Shown here: positions 11,531 to 24,700 of the stretch, in pieces | How positions within the stretch are numbered: the first letter of the stretch is position 1 | Layout: each line of letters opens with the position of its first letter | NCBI RefSeq assembly: GCF_035046485.1 | Contig: NC_085137.1 | Span: 315,405,164 to 315,469,163 of the forward strand | DNA: 64,000 nucleotides | Origin: Aedes albopictus | Taxonomy: Eukaryota; Arthropoda; Insecta; Diptera; Culicidae | Direction of reading: 5' to 3' | Translations under genes and position numbers: made by a program | Notes under the pieces: model-generated | Seen by the model: only the letters and a program-made list of their open reading frames with translations | The model's database searches: none | What the model was told of the DNA's origin: nothing

Positions 11531-13190
11531 GCGTCCAGAACGGGAATTTAATATTAAATTGCACGGGATTTGCAGAAGTTACTACGGGATTTCCTATAGG
11601 AGTTCCTTTGGGAATACCTCCAGGATTTCTATGGGAATGCATCGAGGGAGTTGATACTGGAAATCTTACAGAAGTTATTAGGGGATTCTTTTAGGAGTTC
11701 CTACGGCGATCTGCACTAAAGTTACTTATTTAATGATTCCAGAAGTTGATACGGGAATTCCCCAGAAATTACGGGAATTCTGCAAGGAGTTTCTACAAAA
11801 AAATCTACAATATGATTTCTCAAGCATTTCTGGAAATTTCCCAAAACTTGCCCCCGAAACCCTTCCAAGAGTTTCTCTTTGGAAATTCATTAAGACTTCC
11901 TACGAGAATTCCTCCATCAGTTTGTCCTGAAATTCTTTGTAGGGCTCTTTTAGGGGTGACTCCAGAAACTCTACAGAAATTTCTCCAGAAGCATATTAGG
12001 GAAATGTATGACTCCTAGAAATATTTTAAATCTTTTAGGAATTCCTCCAGAAGTTTTCAGAATTGCTCCGGGAGTCCCTACGGGAATGCATCGATGAGAT
12101 TGTCTAAGAATTCTCCCAAGAGTTGGCCCAGGAGAATTTCATCTGAAGTTCCTACGGGAATTGATCCACCAGTTCGTAGAATAGTTCTTCTTGGAGTTTC
12201 CACGGGAGTTTCTCAAATATTCCTATAGAAGATTCTCTAGGAGTTCCTACGGGAATTCCTTTAACAGTTCTTACGGGAATTCCTCCAGGAATTCCTGCGG
12301 AACTTCCTCCAGAAGTTACTATGGGAATTCCTCTAGGAGTTCCTATGGAACTTCCTCCAGAATATACTATGGGAATTCCTCGTGGATTCAACACAATTAT
12401 TGCTCCAGAAATTTACCTATGATTTTCTATGGGAATTTTGGAATTCCTCTAGTAGTTCCTTGGGGAATTCTCCCAGAAGTTATTTCTGAAATTCCTTCAG
12501 AAGTTCGTGCGGGAATCCCTCCAAAAATTCTAATGGGAATTCTTTCACATGTTAATACTGGAATTTCTTCCTAGGAGTTTTCAGTTTTAACATCTTCGGG
12601 AATTTCCAGTATTGATTCTTCCGGTAGTTTCTACGGGAATTCGTTCAGAAGTTAATATCTCCTGGATTTTATATGGGAATGCATCGAAGGACTTGATACT
12701 GGAAATCGCGCAGAAGTGAGTTCCGCTAGGACTTCTTACGGCGATGCCAACTAGAGTTACTTCGTTTATACTTCCAGAAACACATACGAGAATTCCCCAG
12801 AAGATTGTACAGGATTTCTGCAAAGAGGATTCACCAGGAGATCATACAGGAATATTCCTCCATCAGTTCATCCTGGAATTCCTTGTAGACCACCTTTGGG
12901 AGTGGTTCTCTTTTAGGAATTGCTCCGGTCCGGAAGTTTCCGGAATTGCACCAGGAGTTCCGACGGGAATTAATCTTTGAGATTCTCTGAGAATTCTCTC
13001 AATAATTTCTCCATGATTTCATCATTCGATATTCTTTTAGAAGTCACCTTCTAAAAGATTTCAGAAATTCTTTGCTGATATTCCCGCAGCAGTTTTTGGA
13101 AGAGTTTCTCTTTTAGATTTCTTCAGCATTTATTTCAAGAAGTGCAATTTGTTTCTGAATTTCTTTGAAATCCTTTTATTTTTTATGACC
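11531..13190. repeat. Degenerate 12/24-bp array (block 4)
   Basis: attcctccag-type units on the plus strand. Within 12239-12382 the array resolves into six units of exactly 24 bp, each two 12-bp halves with tacgggaattcctcc-like sequence. This suggests a local higher-order dimer. The remainder is more diverged. Confidence 0.75.
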
Positions 13191-13512
13191 CCGAGCAGAG
13201 TTCAAGTACTGACGATCAAAATGTGATATTAGTTTGTTTGAGATAAGAGGTAAAAGTGCTGAAAATAATAGCAAAAATTTGTTCTTGAACCATCTGACCA
13301 ATAGCAAAATTTGATATTTGAAGATCAATCAAATAGCTCACTGCTATTGGCTAGATCTTACCAAGAGCTTAATGTGCTATGATGATGATGTTCCAGGAGT
13401 AAAATTGAGATATTATTTTCAGTACTTTTACCTCTTATCTCAAACAAACAAATATCACTTTTTGTTCTCCATGTCAAAATATGCTATTATTGAGCTTTTT
13501 TCCTCTGCTCGG
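13191..13512. mobile_element. MITE with terminal inverted repeats beginning CCGAGCAGAG
   Basis: The ends ccgagcagag (13191) and ctctgctcgg (13512) are exact inverses. A further subterminal inverted block (gtttgtttgagataagaggt near 13228 and its complement near 13430) extends the pairing. It is about 322 bp, with no coding capacity. It interrupts the 12-bp array. The superfamily is undetermined because no target duplication was clear. Confidence 0.65.
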
Positions 13513-15375
13513 AACTACTGTATAAGTTCCTTCTGAGAATTTTCATGAAAGTTTCTGTAGGAATTCTTGCAGGGTTAATTTTCTAAAATATTTCTCGGAG
13601 TTCCTCCATAGGCTCTTTCGTGAATAAAAATTATAAAAAATTATCCTTCAAGATTCTTTGTAGAGCTCCTTTAAAAGTTACTCTCTTTTAGGAATTTATC
13701 CAGAAGTTTCCAGAATAACTCCAGGAATTCCTACGGGAATTCATCAATGAGATTCCCTGAGGATTCTCCCAAGAGAATGCTCCAGAAATACCTACAGAGA
13801 TTCTTCGAGGAGTTCCTCATTCTGAGATTCTTCCAGATTTCCGAAATTCTTTACTGAATTTTCCGCAGCAGTTTTTGGAGCATTCTTTCAGGAGATCTTC
13901 TGCAGGGATCCTTCCAGAAGTTCCTCCTTTGGATTTCTTCAGGATTTCCTTTTGGAATTCTTACTGGAGTGCTCCGGTAATCAGATATTTGCGATAGTTT
14001 ATTTTCTTCAATTTTCCTAGAAGTGCATTGTCTTCACTACTGAAAACTCTGAAATGAATTCCTGGAGCAACACCTAGAAGAGTTTTCGGTGAAACAACGG
14101 AAATAATTCTCAGAGGCGCTTCATAATTTCTGGAAGAACTGCATAATTTCAAAAAGAATTTCCGAAAGAACAAAGTAGAATAATTCCCGGGCAAACTTTG
14201 GCAAAAAATCTTGGAGGAACATCTGCTGGATTTCCGGGAGGAACTGCCGAAGTTATTATTACTACTATTGTCCGACATTTCACGACGAATTCGAAAAGTA
14301 TATCTTGAAGGAACTCCAAAAGGAAAGATATTTACAGAGCAATCTCGGAAAGAATTTTCTGAAATATTCTGGAATAAATTCCCTGGTGTGTTCCGGATAA
14401 AATTCTCTGAAAAATTTTGGAAGGAACTCCAGGAAGAACATCTGAAGAATTTCTTGAAAGTCCTCGAAAAAAAAATTCCCGGAGAAACTTTTACAAGAAT
14501 TTATAGAGAAACTTCGGAAGGAATTTCCAGAGAAGCCTTTAGGGGGTTTTCCGGTGGAACTTCGGGAAGAACTCCTAGAGAGAAACTTCTTAATGAATTC
14601 CTGAAAATGTCTAAAATCCAAAAATCTCGAAACTTGTCAACAAAGGAATTCTTGGACGAAACCATATTGGAACGTAGGAACAAATCAATAGAGAAATTTC
14701 AGAGAGATTTGTCGAAGAAATTCCTTGATGCTGACGAACCTGGGAACCTGGGCGATAATGAACGCCGGAAGAATTCCCTGAAAAGCTTCGGATGGAACTC
14801 CGAAATCTGGTAAAAGTTTCCGGATAGAGCAAATCTCCAAAAAACAAAACAGTTCAGAATCTCCGGTAGAATTTCGTTCAAAAACATGAAAGGGAAGAAA
14901 TGTCCGAAAGTACGGGCGAAGGAACTTCAGGGGAATTTAAAGGGACTGGAAAAGAAATTCTAAAATGAAAACCGAAAAAAATCTAGAAGGATCGCCGGAA
15001 GAAATTTTCGGGTGAACCTCGGAAGGAATTTCAGGAGCATCGCAAGATGCAATTCCCGGAGTATTTATGGATTTTTGTTTAGGAGCTTCGTAGGAAATAA
15101 GAAAAAAATACCGAAGAAAGACATTTCCGAATGATCTCCGAAGGGCTCCTGAAGCAACTTTGAAAGGAGTTCCTTTGGGATCACCGGAAGATGTTTCCGC
15201 TGGGACTTTCGAACCAGGAAAACTCTGGAAGGGATTCGCAGCGGAACCCCAGGAGGAACTCCGGAAGGAATTCCCGAAAGAATATGGTAATTGGAAGCAA
15301 TTTCCGGGAGAACTCTGGAAGCAAGTCCCTGAAGATTAACGGAAAGGACTTCCGAAGGAGATTTGAAACACATTA
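13513..15375. repeat. Degenerate 12-bp arrays, both orientations (block 5)
   Basis: Up to about 13970 units read as attcctccag. From about 14150 they read mostly as ggaaggaattcc/ggaagaactcc on the plus strand. A 200-codon frame at 14211-14813 (Lys/Glu/Phe-rich) comes from this array and is not considered a gene. Confidence 0.7.
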
Positions 15376-15496
15376 AATTATCAGATAATTGAGTTATTGG
15401 AAAAATTGTGATTTTGGAGTTTTCTAAAACTTGACATCATGTGCATCAGATGTACTCGACTAAACAAGAAATATTCATATTCTATACAGTTTTATC

Positions 15497-15686
15497 CAAG
15501 GATGTTTTTGATCATCTGGCAATCGTTTGACTCATTTGGCTATAATTTTGTTCTGAAGTATTTAATATTAAAATGTTATGCATTGCAAAAAAACCGCCAA
15601 CTTAATGGTCGCAATGATATTATGTCCCCATGAGTTATAGACAAATATGAGTCAAATGACTGCCAAATGGATTTATAACATCCTTA
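15497..15686. mobile_element. Short inverted-repeat MITE upstream of exon 1
   Basis: The left end aaggatgtttttgatcat continues to gtttgactcatttg. The right end is its diverged inverse (gagtcaaatgactgcc to ataacatcctt). Length is about 190 bp, with about 40-bp arms. It ends roughly 20 bases before a possible 3' splice site at 15706, so it would form the end of the upstream intron if that site is used. Confidence 0.5.
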
Positions 15687-15768
15687 GTTTTATTTCCGTT
15701 TATCAGACGATCGATAGGCGGCGCCGGCAAAAAGAAGAAAGTGATTTCTGCCCGCGATTGGCACAATA

Positions 15769-18700
15769 ATGGGAGGATCAGTGAGTCAAGTGTTTCGATC
15801 GGGAAGCGCACTGCTGTCCAATCGCGATGGCCACAAAGTGTCGGAGACAACGGTCGACAAGGTGAACACCATTTTCGATGCACTCAGGGCAAATCCGAAG
15901 ATTTCTATTCAGCGGTTGGAGCCGCTGTTGCTGCAAATTCCGAAGGTAAGTGCGATCTTTAACGATGAACTTGCATACAAATTTGTAGGGTTAAAGTCCT
16001 GTCACATGATTAATTATTGAAATTTCGTTACTCTGTTTCCAAAAATGTTTCAATAATTAATCAACATCTTTCAATAATCAACATCTACAAGAACTTTCTC
16101 TATAATCATACCTTGGGGTACCCTAAACTCGTGCGGGTCCAAATTTCGCTATTTTATAACATCTAGAGATCGTAATTATAGAACTATTTGTTGGATTGTT
16201 CAATTTTTTTAGGCACTACGTATAGCTAAAGTGAAATTTAGATAATTGCACAATTACTTATATGATTATGATCTCCAAATGTTATCAGTTAGCGAAATTC
16301 GGACCCGCACGAAATAAGGGCGCCCCACGGTATCTAATTTAGTAAATGCAATCATGTATTTCCTAAATTGAAGATTTTTATTAAGAAACCTATTGAATTA
16401 CGATGAAATCATGACAAGCGTAAATTTTAGATTAGAAGGCTATGAAGACTAAATTCTAATCACTAAGATTTGAATGTAGAAGTAGCAAAGAATCACTGTA
16501 AACAATCAATATGTACACGTTGTTGACCAACCTAATGGCAATCAGAGAGATGGAAACTCAGTCAAGCTGATACGCGAAAGGGTTTGACGTCATACTTAGC
16601 ACGTCATGGATCGTAGTAATGCCTTAGTTCAGCTGATCTCATCGCGTTCGATACTGTTGATTGAACCGCATGTGTTACATGACGACTGACTGTTTCGTCG
16701 ACCAGGTTGGTGCCAAGCCAATGCTCAGCAGAGTTACTCCGAGAAGTTAAAACTAATCAAGGGCCACCCTATAGCAATTAAACCTAGAACATGTGTTTGC
16801 ACTCGAATGTTTCGGTTGCTAGATTTAGCGCAAAGCGCTTACGTTTCACACACTGACTGTACACAACAACAGATTGATCATAGATGATATGATTGTTGGT
16901 GTTGTTTAGGTTGGCGGCAATTATTGATTGACGTAGCGGAGGTGTGTTGAAGGAATGGAATCCTGTAGTTTACACGGTTCGTTCAAGGGTGCCGATGTAA
17001 TCAGATCAAATTGAGATGATCGTCTGCTGCGATGCACGTTGTACGTCATAACTCTGGAAGCTAATATTGATTGCGCACGATGATTAGAATCGGTGAAGCT
17101 GAAACGTGCTGGTGATCGTCCAGAAATGACATAGTCAACAGTAGAAATGCTACATACATACATACAATTATTTGCGCACATTCATGGATAATCATGGAAG
17201 AAAAGGTATTCCTGGGAAGCTGACCAGACTTATTAAAGAACGAGGGACGGTGTAGAAAACTACGGAAGGTTTCGGGTGAATTCTCATGCTTAATCTTCAG
17301 CGTAGCTCTGGAAGGTGTAATGCGGCGAGCCGTCCTCAATAGTGCGATTTACAAGAAATACGATCAATGTGGGTGCTTCGCTGATGACACGGACATTATT
17401 GCCAGAACATTTAGAAACAAAAGTCGCACACTTCCGTTGTTAGAAAAATCTCGCACAAACTCAGACAACCAGTAATCGTATAAGATGTTGCATAAGATGA
17501 TAAAGTGGAGGCCATATGCGTGCATGCCTCCATTTAGGTGCATGTAAAATGTACGCATATCGCCTCCACTTTAACATCATATACGATTACTAACTGACTA
17601 ATTGACTAAGATGTTGAATAATTATTGAAAAGCTACACTGAAAGACGGTTTAGGGTAATGACCAGCATAAACATGTTTTCAAATTTATCATAGCAAAACG
17701 TGATCATCGCCCAACAAACGCTTCTTGTGTGCGTTTTGTTTCTTCCCATATCAACTGGTTCGATAGCCGAGTGGAATCGTGCGAGCCTGGTGATCACAAG
17801 GTTCTTGGTACGCATCTAGTTGCCAACATTTTTTATTTAATTGTTAATCGGGTTCATGGTATAATTGAAAACATTAATCTGTTGAGTTGAAACTGAACTC
17901 AGTCTGCACAAATTTAGTGGCGTTGTGTATTTAAGTTAACCATCAGAATAGTAATTTCAACCGCAAGCCGTCTTTCAGTATATGCAAAAATGCTAAGAAC
18001 TGTATCGTCAATCCAGTACACCTTTGGGGCTCTGTATTAAAAAAAAAACTATATTTTATTTTGACAACTGCTGTGGTCTATGTGATGCTTTAATGATTCT
18101 TAACAAACGATGACCTTCATTAAAGTTAAAGTTTTTCCTCAAGTGTAACAATGCGAGGGCTTACGGAAGAGAAGCGAAAATCGATTGTGACTGCAATAAA
18201 AAATGATTATCGCTAAGAAAATTAGCAAAAGTTGAAGGTTGAAGCAACGTTGTTGCTGTCCAAAATGCTATAAAACGATTCGGTATGCATAACACACTGA
18301 AAGATTCACCCGGACGCGGCAGAAAACCAGGTGCATCCAAGTCAAATTTGGGAAAATGTGTTGGTTTGTGCAAGCAGTTTGTCAAAGTGGTATGAAATCG
18401 TCACCTTTCTTCACCGTCCCAGGTATGAACATCGAAATACAGTATGGAACTGATTTTGCCAGCCCCTTTTTGCGTCAAACTTTTTGCTCTCATTATCTTA
18501 TGGTCTTAGGGGTCTCCAGTTAGCCTAGTGGTTAAGGCTATGGATCGCCAATCCGGAGACGGCGGGTTCGATTCCCGTTCAGGTCGGGAATATTTTATCG
18601 ACTCCCTGGGCATAGCGTATCATTGTACTTGCATCCACAATATTCAAATTCATGCAATGGCAGGCAAAGAAAGCCCTTCAATTAATAACTGTGGAAGCGC

Positions 18701-21700
18701 TCAATGAACACTAAGTTGCAGCGAGGCAGGCCAAGTCCCAGTGGGGACGTCGAGCCATAAAGAAGAAGAAGAAGATCTTATGGTCAAAATTTAACCAATT
18801 GATTTACGTTCATCACCAAACTACTGCTGAGAGGCAAATCATACAGGGATAAAAAGTTTGAAAAGCTGTTTAGATTTTTAAGGAAAGCCAAAATTGTGTT
18901 GCGGAAAGGGGCTGACAAAATCGGGTCATTAATGTATACCGGAAGGAATGCCTCCAAAACTAATTCTGCCACTCATCTGAAAGCACAAAGGTCCTACATT
19001 TTTTTGACCGGATTTGGCATCCTACCGCTATGCGCGTGACACCTTTGACTTGTATGAAGAAAACAAAGTCCAATTTGTGGGAAATGCAATGAATCCTTCA
19101 AATTACCCGCAAATAAGGTCCATTAACCGTAGTGTGGCCTGCAAAAAAACACCCGTAGAATGCCGGCAGGGTACCCGGGTACCCACGAATCTGAAATGAT
19201 AATATCTCCGTCAATTTTCCACCGATTTTAATTTTTTTGGCTCATTCAACTCACAAACTCATTATCTATCGATATTTTATTTGGTTAGACCGGTCCGATC
19301 ACCGTGGGTGCCGGGAAATCCGGATTTCCGGATTTATGTTTTTATACAAAATAATGCTCAGGATTTTCGGTAGGTTCGTGGCAATATCGGTATCAATAAT
19401 CCTAAAAATGCTTCAGCATATAGTATCTGACCAGCCTGGGATCATAAAACGTGTTGACTTTGTAGCTGCGATTTCGGATCAGGCTTCCCGTGGGGCCATG
19501 GCTGGTAATGGCCACAATACGGTATCCTAGACTCAACAATGTGAGGGTCAATATAGTATAAGGACATGCTCTTGAAAATATAGATTTTCCAAAACCTACA
19601 GTCATCAGGTCGGCGCAACCACATATTTTCCAGATAGATAATGAGTTTCTGAGTTAAATGAACCAAAAATTTAAAAAAATCGGTGAACAATTGACGGAAA
19701 TATGATTATTTTGTGGGTACCCGGGTACCCTGCCGGCATTCCACGTAATAAAAAAATCAGAAACCTCCCCCCTGCCCCTCCTCACTTGGGAATTCGGTCA
19801 ACCCCATTAATATTTATATATTCACGGGTTCTAAGATCTAGCAGAGTTTCAACTTCCTACTCTCAATAATCATAAAAATATCGAGATTTGAAATCGAAAA
19901 AGGTACCCGGGTACCCTGCTGGCCACATAAGGGTTAAGAAGTATCTTCACAGAAGTTGTTTGATATAACATCAGAGACCTTCTTTTGGAAGTATCACTTT
20001 TGTGATTAATCCACCTAGTAGTGAGATAGGAATTCGGTTTTTTACGTAAGTGAAGATAGCGTGTATAGGGTAGCGAACCACTTGGGCACTTTTCGCTTTA
20101 ACCCTCTAATACCCAAATTTTTGATTTTGATCTGAATATCATTTTTCGTCATCTAAAACCGATTTAAACATGTTTTGGAAGATGATTCTTTTCAATTCTC
20201 GATTTCGTGAATTTCAGTTTTTGATTTTTCTAATTTTTTTTTAACATCCCCACACTTTTATATTTTTCCTGGAAGCCAATTTGGGGAACGGATTTTTTGA
20301 GACGAAAACATTTTGAGATTTTGTGATTATTGTTGAAATATTAATAATTATTTTTTTTTTTCACAGAAAATTTTATTTTCCGTGTAATTTTAAGGAAAAT
20401 AATTTTAGAGTGTATTCGATTCCCTTAAAATATTAAACAAGGATAGAATGATTTGGAAAAATTTAAAATATGTTTATTGTAGCGATTCAATACAAAATAA
20501 ACAATGACTTCTAAAAGGTGACTAAAACATCAATTTTTCAATGATTCTTAAAAAATGTAAATAAGGTACACCGGGGCAAGTTGAAACGGGTGGGGCAAGA
20601 TGAAACACGAAGTTATGATATAGATTTCAATACTATTTGAAAATATTTTTCGTTCGCTAAAGGATTGTTTGAATCAAAAACTATGTGCTAAGGCGATCAA
20701 ACTGTTTAGCATCATTAGAAAACATCAGGTTAACCCGCTGTTTCATCTTGCCCCACCCGTTTCAACTTACCCCGGTGTACCTTACGCTTTAAAACACACC
20801 AAAAACCATTTTGAGATATACAGAACAGTCCTCAATATCAGCCAAAAATATTAAAAAAAAAAGATTTTCCACGAAACAAAAATTACAAAAATGCTCAAAC
20901 TATACCCCGTCTAAAGGCGGGATTGGGTATTAGAGGGTTGACTCAGTCAATTCGAAACCAATTGACTTGAAATTTTGTACAAGGTTAGATACTCTACATA
21001 TCTTGCCGCGTTACAAAAATTGTGTCAATTGGCTCAAAATTGGCTGAGTTTTAGCAGAAAAGTGCCCGAAAAAGGGGCCCTGCCGAATTGGTTACACTTC
21101 CCTACGTCTCAATCCTTTGGATCCGGATTATTTTGCCGCTGTTATCGCAACCTTGCTGGCCTCGAACACGTTTTTTATGTACGGTTTCATCGCCGGGGTC
21201 ATATTGACTCCTCCATCTCCAATGGGTTAAGCAAAGTTGCATAAAATGTTATTACGAGTAAAATTGCCGAATAAACTTTTGTTGTATCGGCTCAATTTTT
21301 AGAGATATGGGTCATTATTTGTGAACGACCCCTTGAAATCAGTTTATTTGTTGACACTTTTTCCACGCATTTTCAAGAATTTTCACTTGTTCTACAAGGT
21401 TATTTAATATAACAAAATACGTGTCTGTTCCAAGAAGGCAATATAGTAGCTTTAATATTTTCTGAGATATTTCAATTTATTAATTTACAAATAGCTTTCT
21501 TCATGACTTTTCTTACAACTCATGCTAAGCACTAGCTTACATAACATTGCAATCGAGCTGTAAAATATGCTGTAAAAAGGATTCACCCCACACATAATGT
21601 ATTATGTACAGGACACTGCCGAGAGTATCGTTCGTATTTTCTTGTTTTATCTTCATTTTTCGTGGTAGTGATAGGCTACCTTACCGGGGTCGTGCTGCCT

Positions 21701-24700
21701 ATACTGCCACGGAGTGATGAGTACGACAGCGCGGAAGGTGATAGGCACTGCTCAAAGATGACCTAGGCTTGTTCGACAAGGGGTGCCAGAGGGTAACGGA
21801 CGAGAAGAACATTGCCAGAGGGTAAAGGACAGAGCAGAATATTGGCGTTGGGGACCCCGCAAGGCAGGGAGCGATACAGGGAAGCAAGAGTAGTCAGAAA
21901 ATAAATCCATCGCAAAAAAAATAAGAGAGGATGAGGAAAATGTCATTGCTCAAGTGCAAGAGAGCATGGAACAAACTGAAATGCGGATGTTTGACGAAAC
22001 TGTCAATGTCGTGCGGAAAAAAAGAGCGGCTTTTCCTGTGGGAGCGGCAACGATCATGATGGACATTTGCTGATAGATGAAACAATGGTGGCTGTCAGGA
22101 GGAGAGAAAACAAAAAATAACTAAAAAAAAACAAAGAATAACTAATGCGCAACATGGATTTTTCAAAGGTCGTTCAACTTCGACAAACTTGTTAGAATTT
22201 GTTAATTACACCTTATGTGCAATGGATGGAGGTAACTATGTTGAATCACTTTACACCGATTTCAGTAAAGCGTTCGACAAATTTGACAATCCAAATGGGA
22301 ATAGAGTCAAAAATTCTGAAATGGATCGAATCGTATTTAACTGACCGTTTACAGATAGTTAGATTTGATGGAAAAAGTTCAAAACTTATCAAAGTATCAT
22401 CTGCAGTTCCTCAAGGCTCACATTTAGGACCTTTGCTTTTTATATTGTTTGTAAACGATATCACATATATTCTTAAGCACATCAAGATCCTCATATATGC
22501 TGACGATATCAAACTTTTTATGGAAATAAAAAATGTAGAAGACAGAAAATGTTTTTAAGAGAAATAAGCATATTTGACCGCTATCACTCACAAAGCAACT
22601 ACCGTGCCATGCCCTAATACCGTGACCTTAAGGATGCTCTTCACTTCAAAGAGCCCTGTAAAAATCAATTATCCGTGTTTCTTGATTTTTTAAACATTAT
22701 ATTATTGGTTATTCTGTGTATTATGTATAATAAATATAATTAATAATATTCCAAATGTTTAAACCATTGTTAAAAACAAAATGGTAAAACATAGCATTGT
22801 GCCTAATACCGTGTATGTGACCCGCGTACATTGGTGGTCCTTTGAATCATCACTATATCAATCATACTAAGTTCATACACGCAAAACAAGAAAAGTTACC
22901 AAAAATTGAGATATGCTTTTTCTACCAATTTATGTATTAAAAACGTACAGAAAATGTGATAAATCATAATTCATTCGTTGTATTAAGATGCGCTACACGG
23001 TTCCACAGGTTTCATACCACTACACACAAACACCTCCATTCAAACCCGAGAAGTTGAACCGGGTTGCGTCTAAAAATAACTTTCGCTTCGTCGCTGAGCT
23101 TCGCGTCCTATTGTCTACATGGAATTTTCCACTTGCAAACAGCAACCTGCTGGATGCGGGCTTTTCAGTGCACAATGGGTCTAGAGTCGTATTTACGAAG
23201 GCAAAAATGTTTCTGCCAAGTTCTGTCATTTCTTTTTTTTTCATTATTGTGAAATGATTACGATCAATCAAGTGTGGCTTATTCAAAAATCTGCTGATTA
23301 ATTATTCTCTATACAATATCAGAATGTTTTACAAAGTTATAGCAAATTTACAAAAATAATACATTCGATTGATTTGATTGATTTGTCTTTATTCAAAAGA
23401 CTTTCAGCCCTTGGATAAAACATTCGAATCATTAGAACTTTATTCCATATATATCAGGACTCAGATCACTTAGAAAGTTGATGTCTTCGGCGATGTTGTT
23501 AGGTTGGTTACGGCCGCTCAGTTGATTAGCTGATTGGTTCAAGGTTCTGTCAGTAGGCGGCGCTAGTTACGAATTAATTGAAGCATGCAACTTTTATTTA
23601 TTATTTCAAATATATTCAGCAAGCTGTAACTTTTTCAAAAATGCACCAAATATTCTCAAATTTTTCCTGCCAGTTGCACAACTAGTAAGCTATAAACGGT
23701 ACAAATTTGGGCTCGATTGGGTTACTTTACATAAAATTGGAGCAACTCTAATAAAGTAGTTCATATTTGAGTGTTCCTCGTTTAATTGCTATATCTCTGG
23801 ATCAAGTGAACCGAATGAAATGCGACATTGCACAATTATGACTAATACATAGCTCTTTGAAAAACCTTTGACTTGACTTAGACACGTTCAAAGAAAACAA
23901 ACTTACAGCTTGTTGATTACTTCACGAAAAAAATATCAATCATTTGAATGATTTTGCAAATGTGTAACTAGCGCCGCCTAGTGGACCATTAACTGTAAGC
24001 CCTTGACTCACTTAACAACGTTGTCGAAGACACCAATTTTCTAAGTGGTGAGAGTCCTGAGAAATATGAAATTTAAAATTTGCCGTTTATTGATGGAATT
24101 TCTAATTAAACGATCAATCACCATCCATCATCCATCATGGCATCGCAAATAAAATTATTAGAAAGCAGATTTTTGAATCAGTTTAACCAGATGAACCACC
24201 CTAACATAACAATAATAGGGAATAGGGTCAACAATTGAAAATAAACTTTCTAAAACACAATATGTGTCTAAAAACTTAAAGCTGAAGCTTAAACAGTTTT
24301 GTCTTCGCAAATACGGCTCTGGACCCATTGTGCAGTGAGGTGGCTGTATCACTTCCATCACCAAGCCACGTTTGTGTTGATCATGATGGCTTTCAGCCTC
24401 TTGTCTTTTCATGTGCAGTTATAGCCGTGCTGGTTAGAGCGCAGGATACTGTGTATCACCATGATAGTGTCTCGGTTCGATTCCCGCCGCCGCCCGTATT
24501 TCTTTTTAAACATGTATTGGTATTTGATGCCGCCGCTGCTGCCATGATCAGTCTAAAAATAGAACAAATAATGAGAAACCAGTGTGACAGAACACACGCA
24601 CACATGCGAAATTTTCCTTTTCCAGATTCTAGGAAGCCAATACAATTTTTGGTATACTGCCACCTACCAATTTTTGTATTTGCAAGGCCCTAATACAATA

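Larger units (their letters stand above)
18000..19950 (+). mobile_element. ITmD37E-like Tc1/mariner element, decayed, with nested insertions
   Basis: The left terminus CTGTATCG at 18000 and following sequence match the start of the element at 58763. HTH-region text (gattcacccggacgcggcag) and the second-aspartate block (codons for PDLASYRYARDTF near 19010) are present. From that Asp to the position of the third catalytic residue there are 37 residues, the spacing that defines mosquito ITmD37E elements; here the codon after the nested insertion would be Lys, not Glu. The middle of the transposase is deleted near 18340. Two MITEs (18440-18934, 19127-19933) and a SINE lie inside. The right terminus was not found. 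Confidence 0.7.

Noticed and set aside
14211..14813. 200-codon Lys/Glu/Phe-rich open frame
   Set aside because: It lies wholly within the reversed 12-bp array; composition and periodicity match the repeat, and no domain is recognisable.
17751..17825. tRNA-like text (gatagccgagtggaatcgtg, then aaggttcttggtacg)
   Set aside because: The B-box is poor and no acceptor or T stem closes; too weak to list as a feature.
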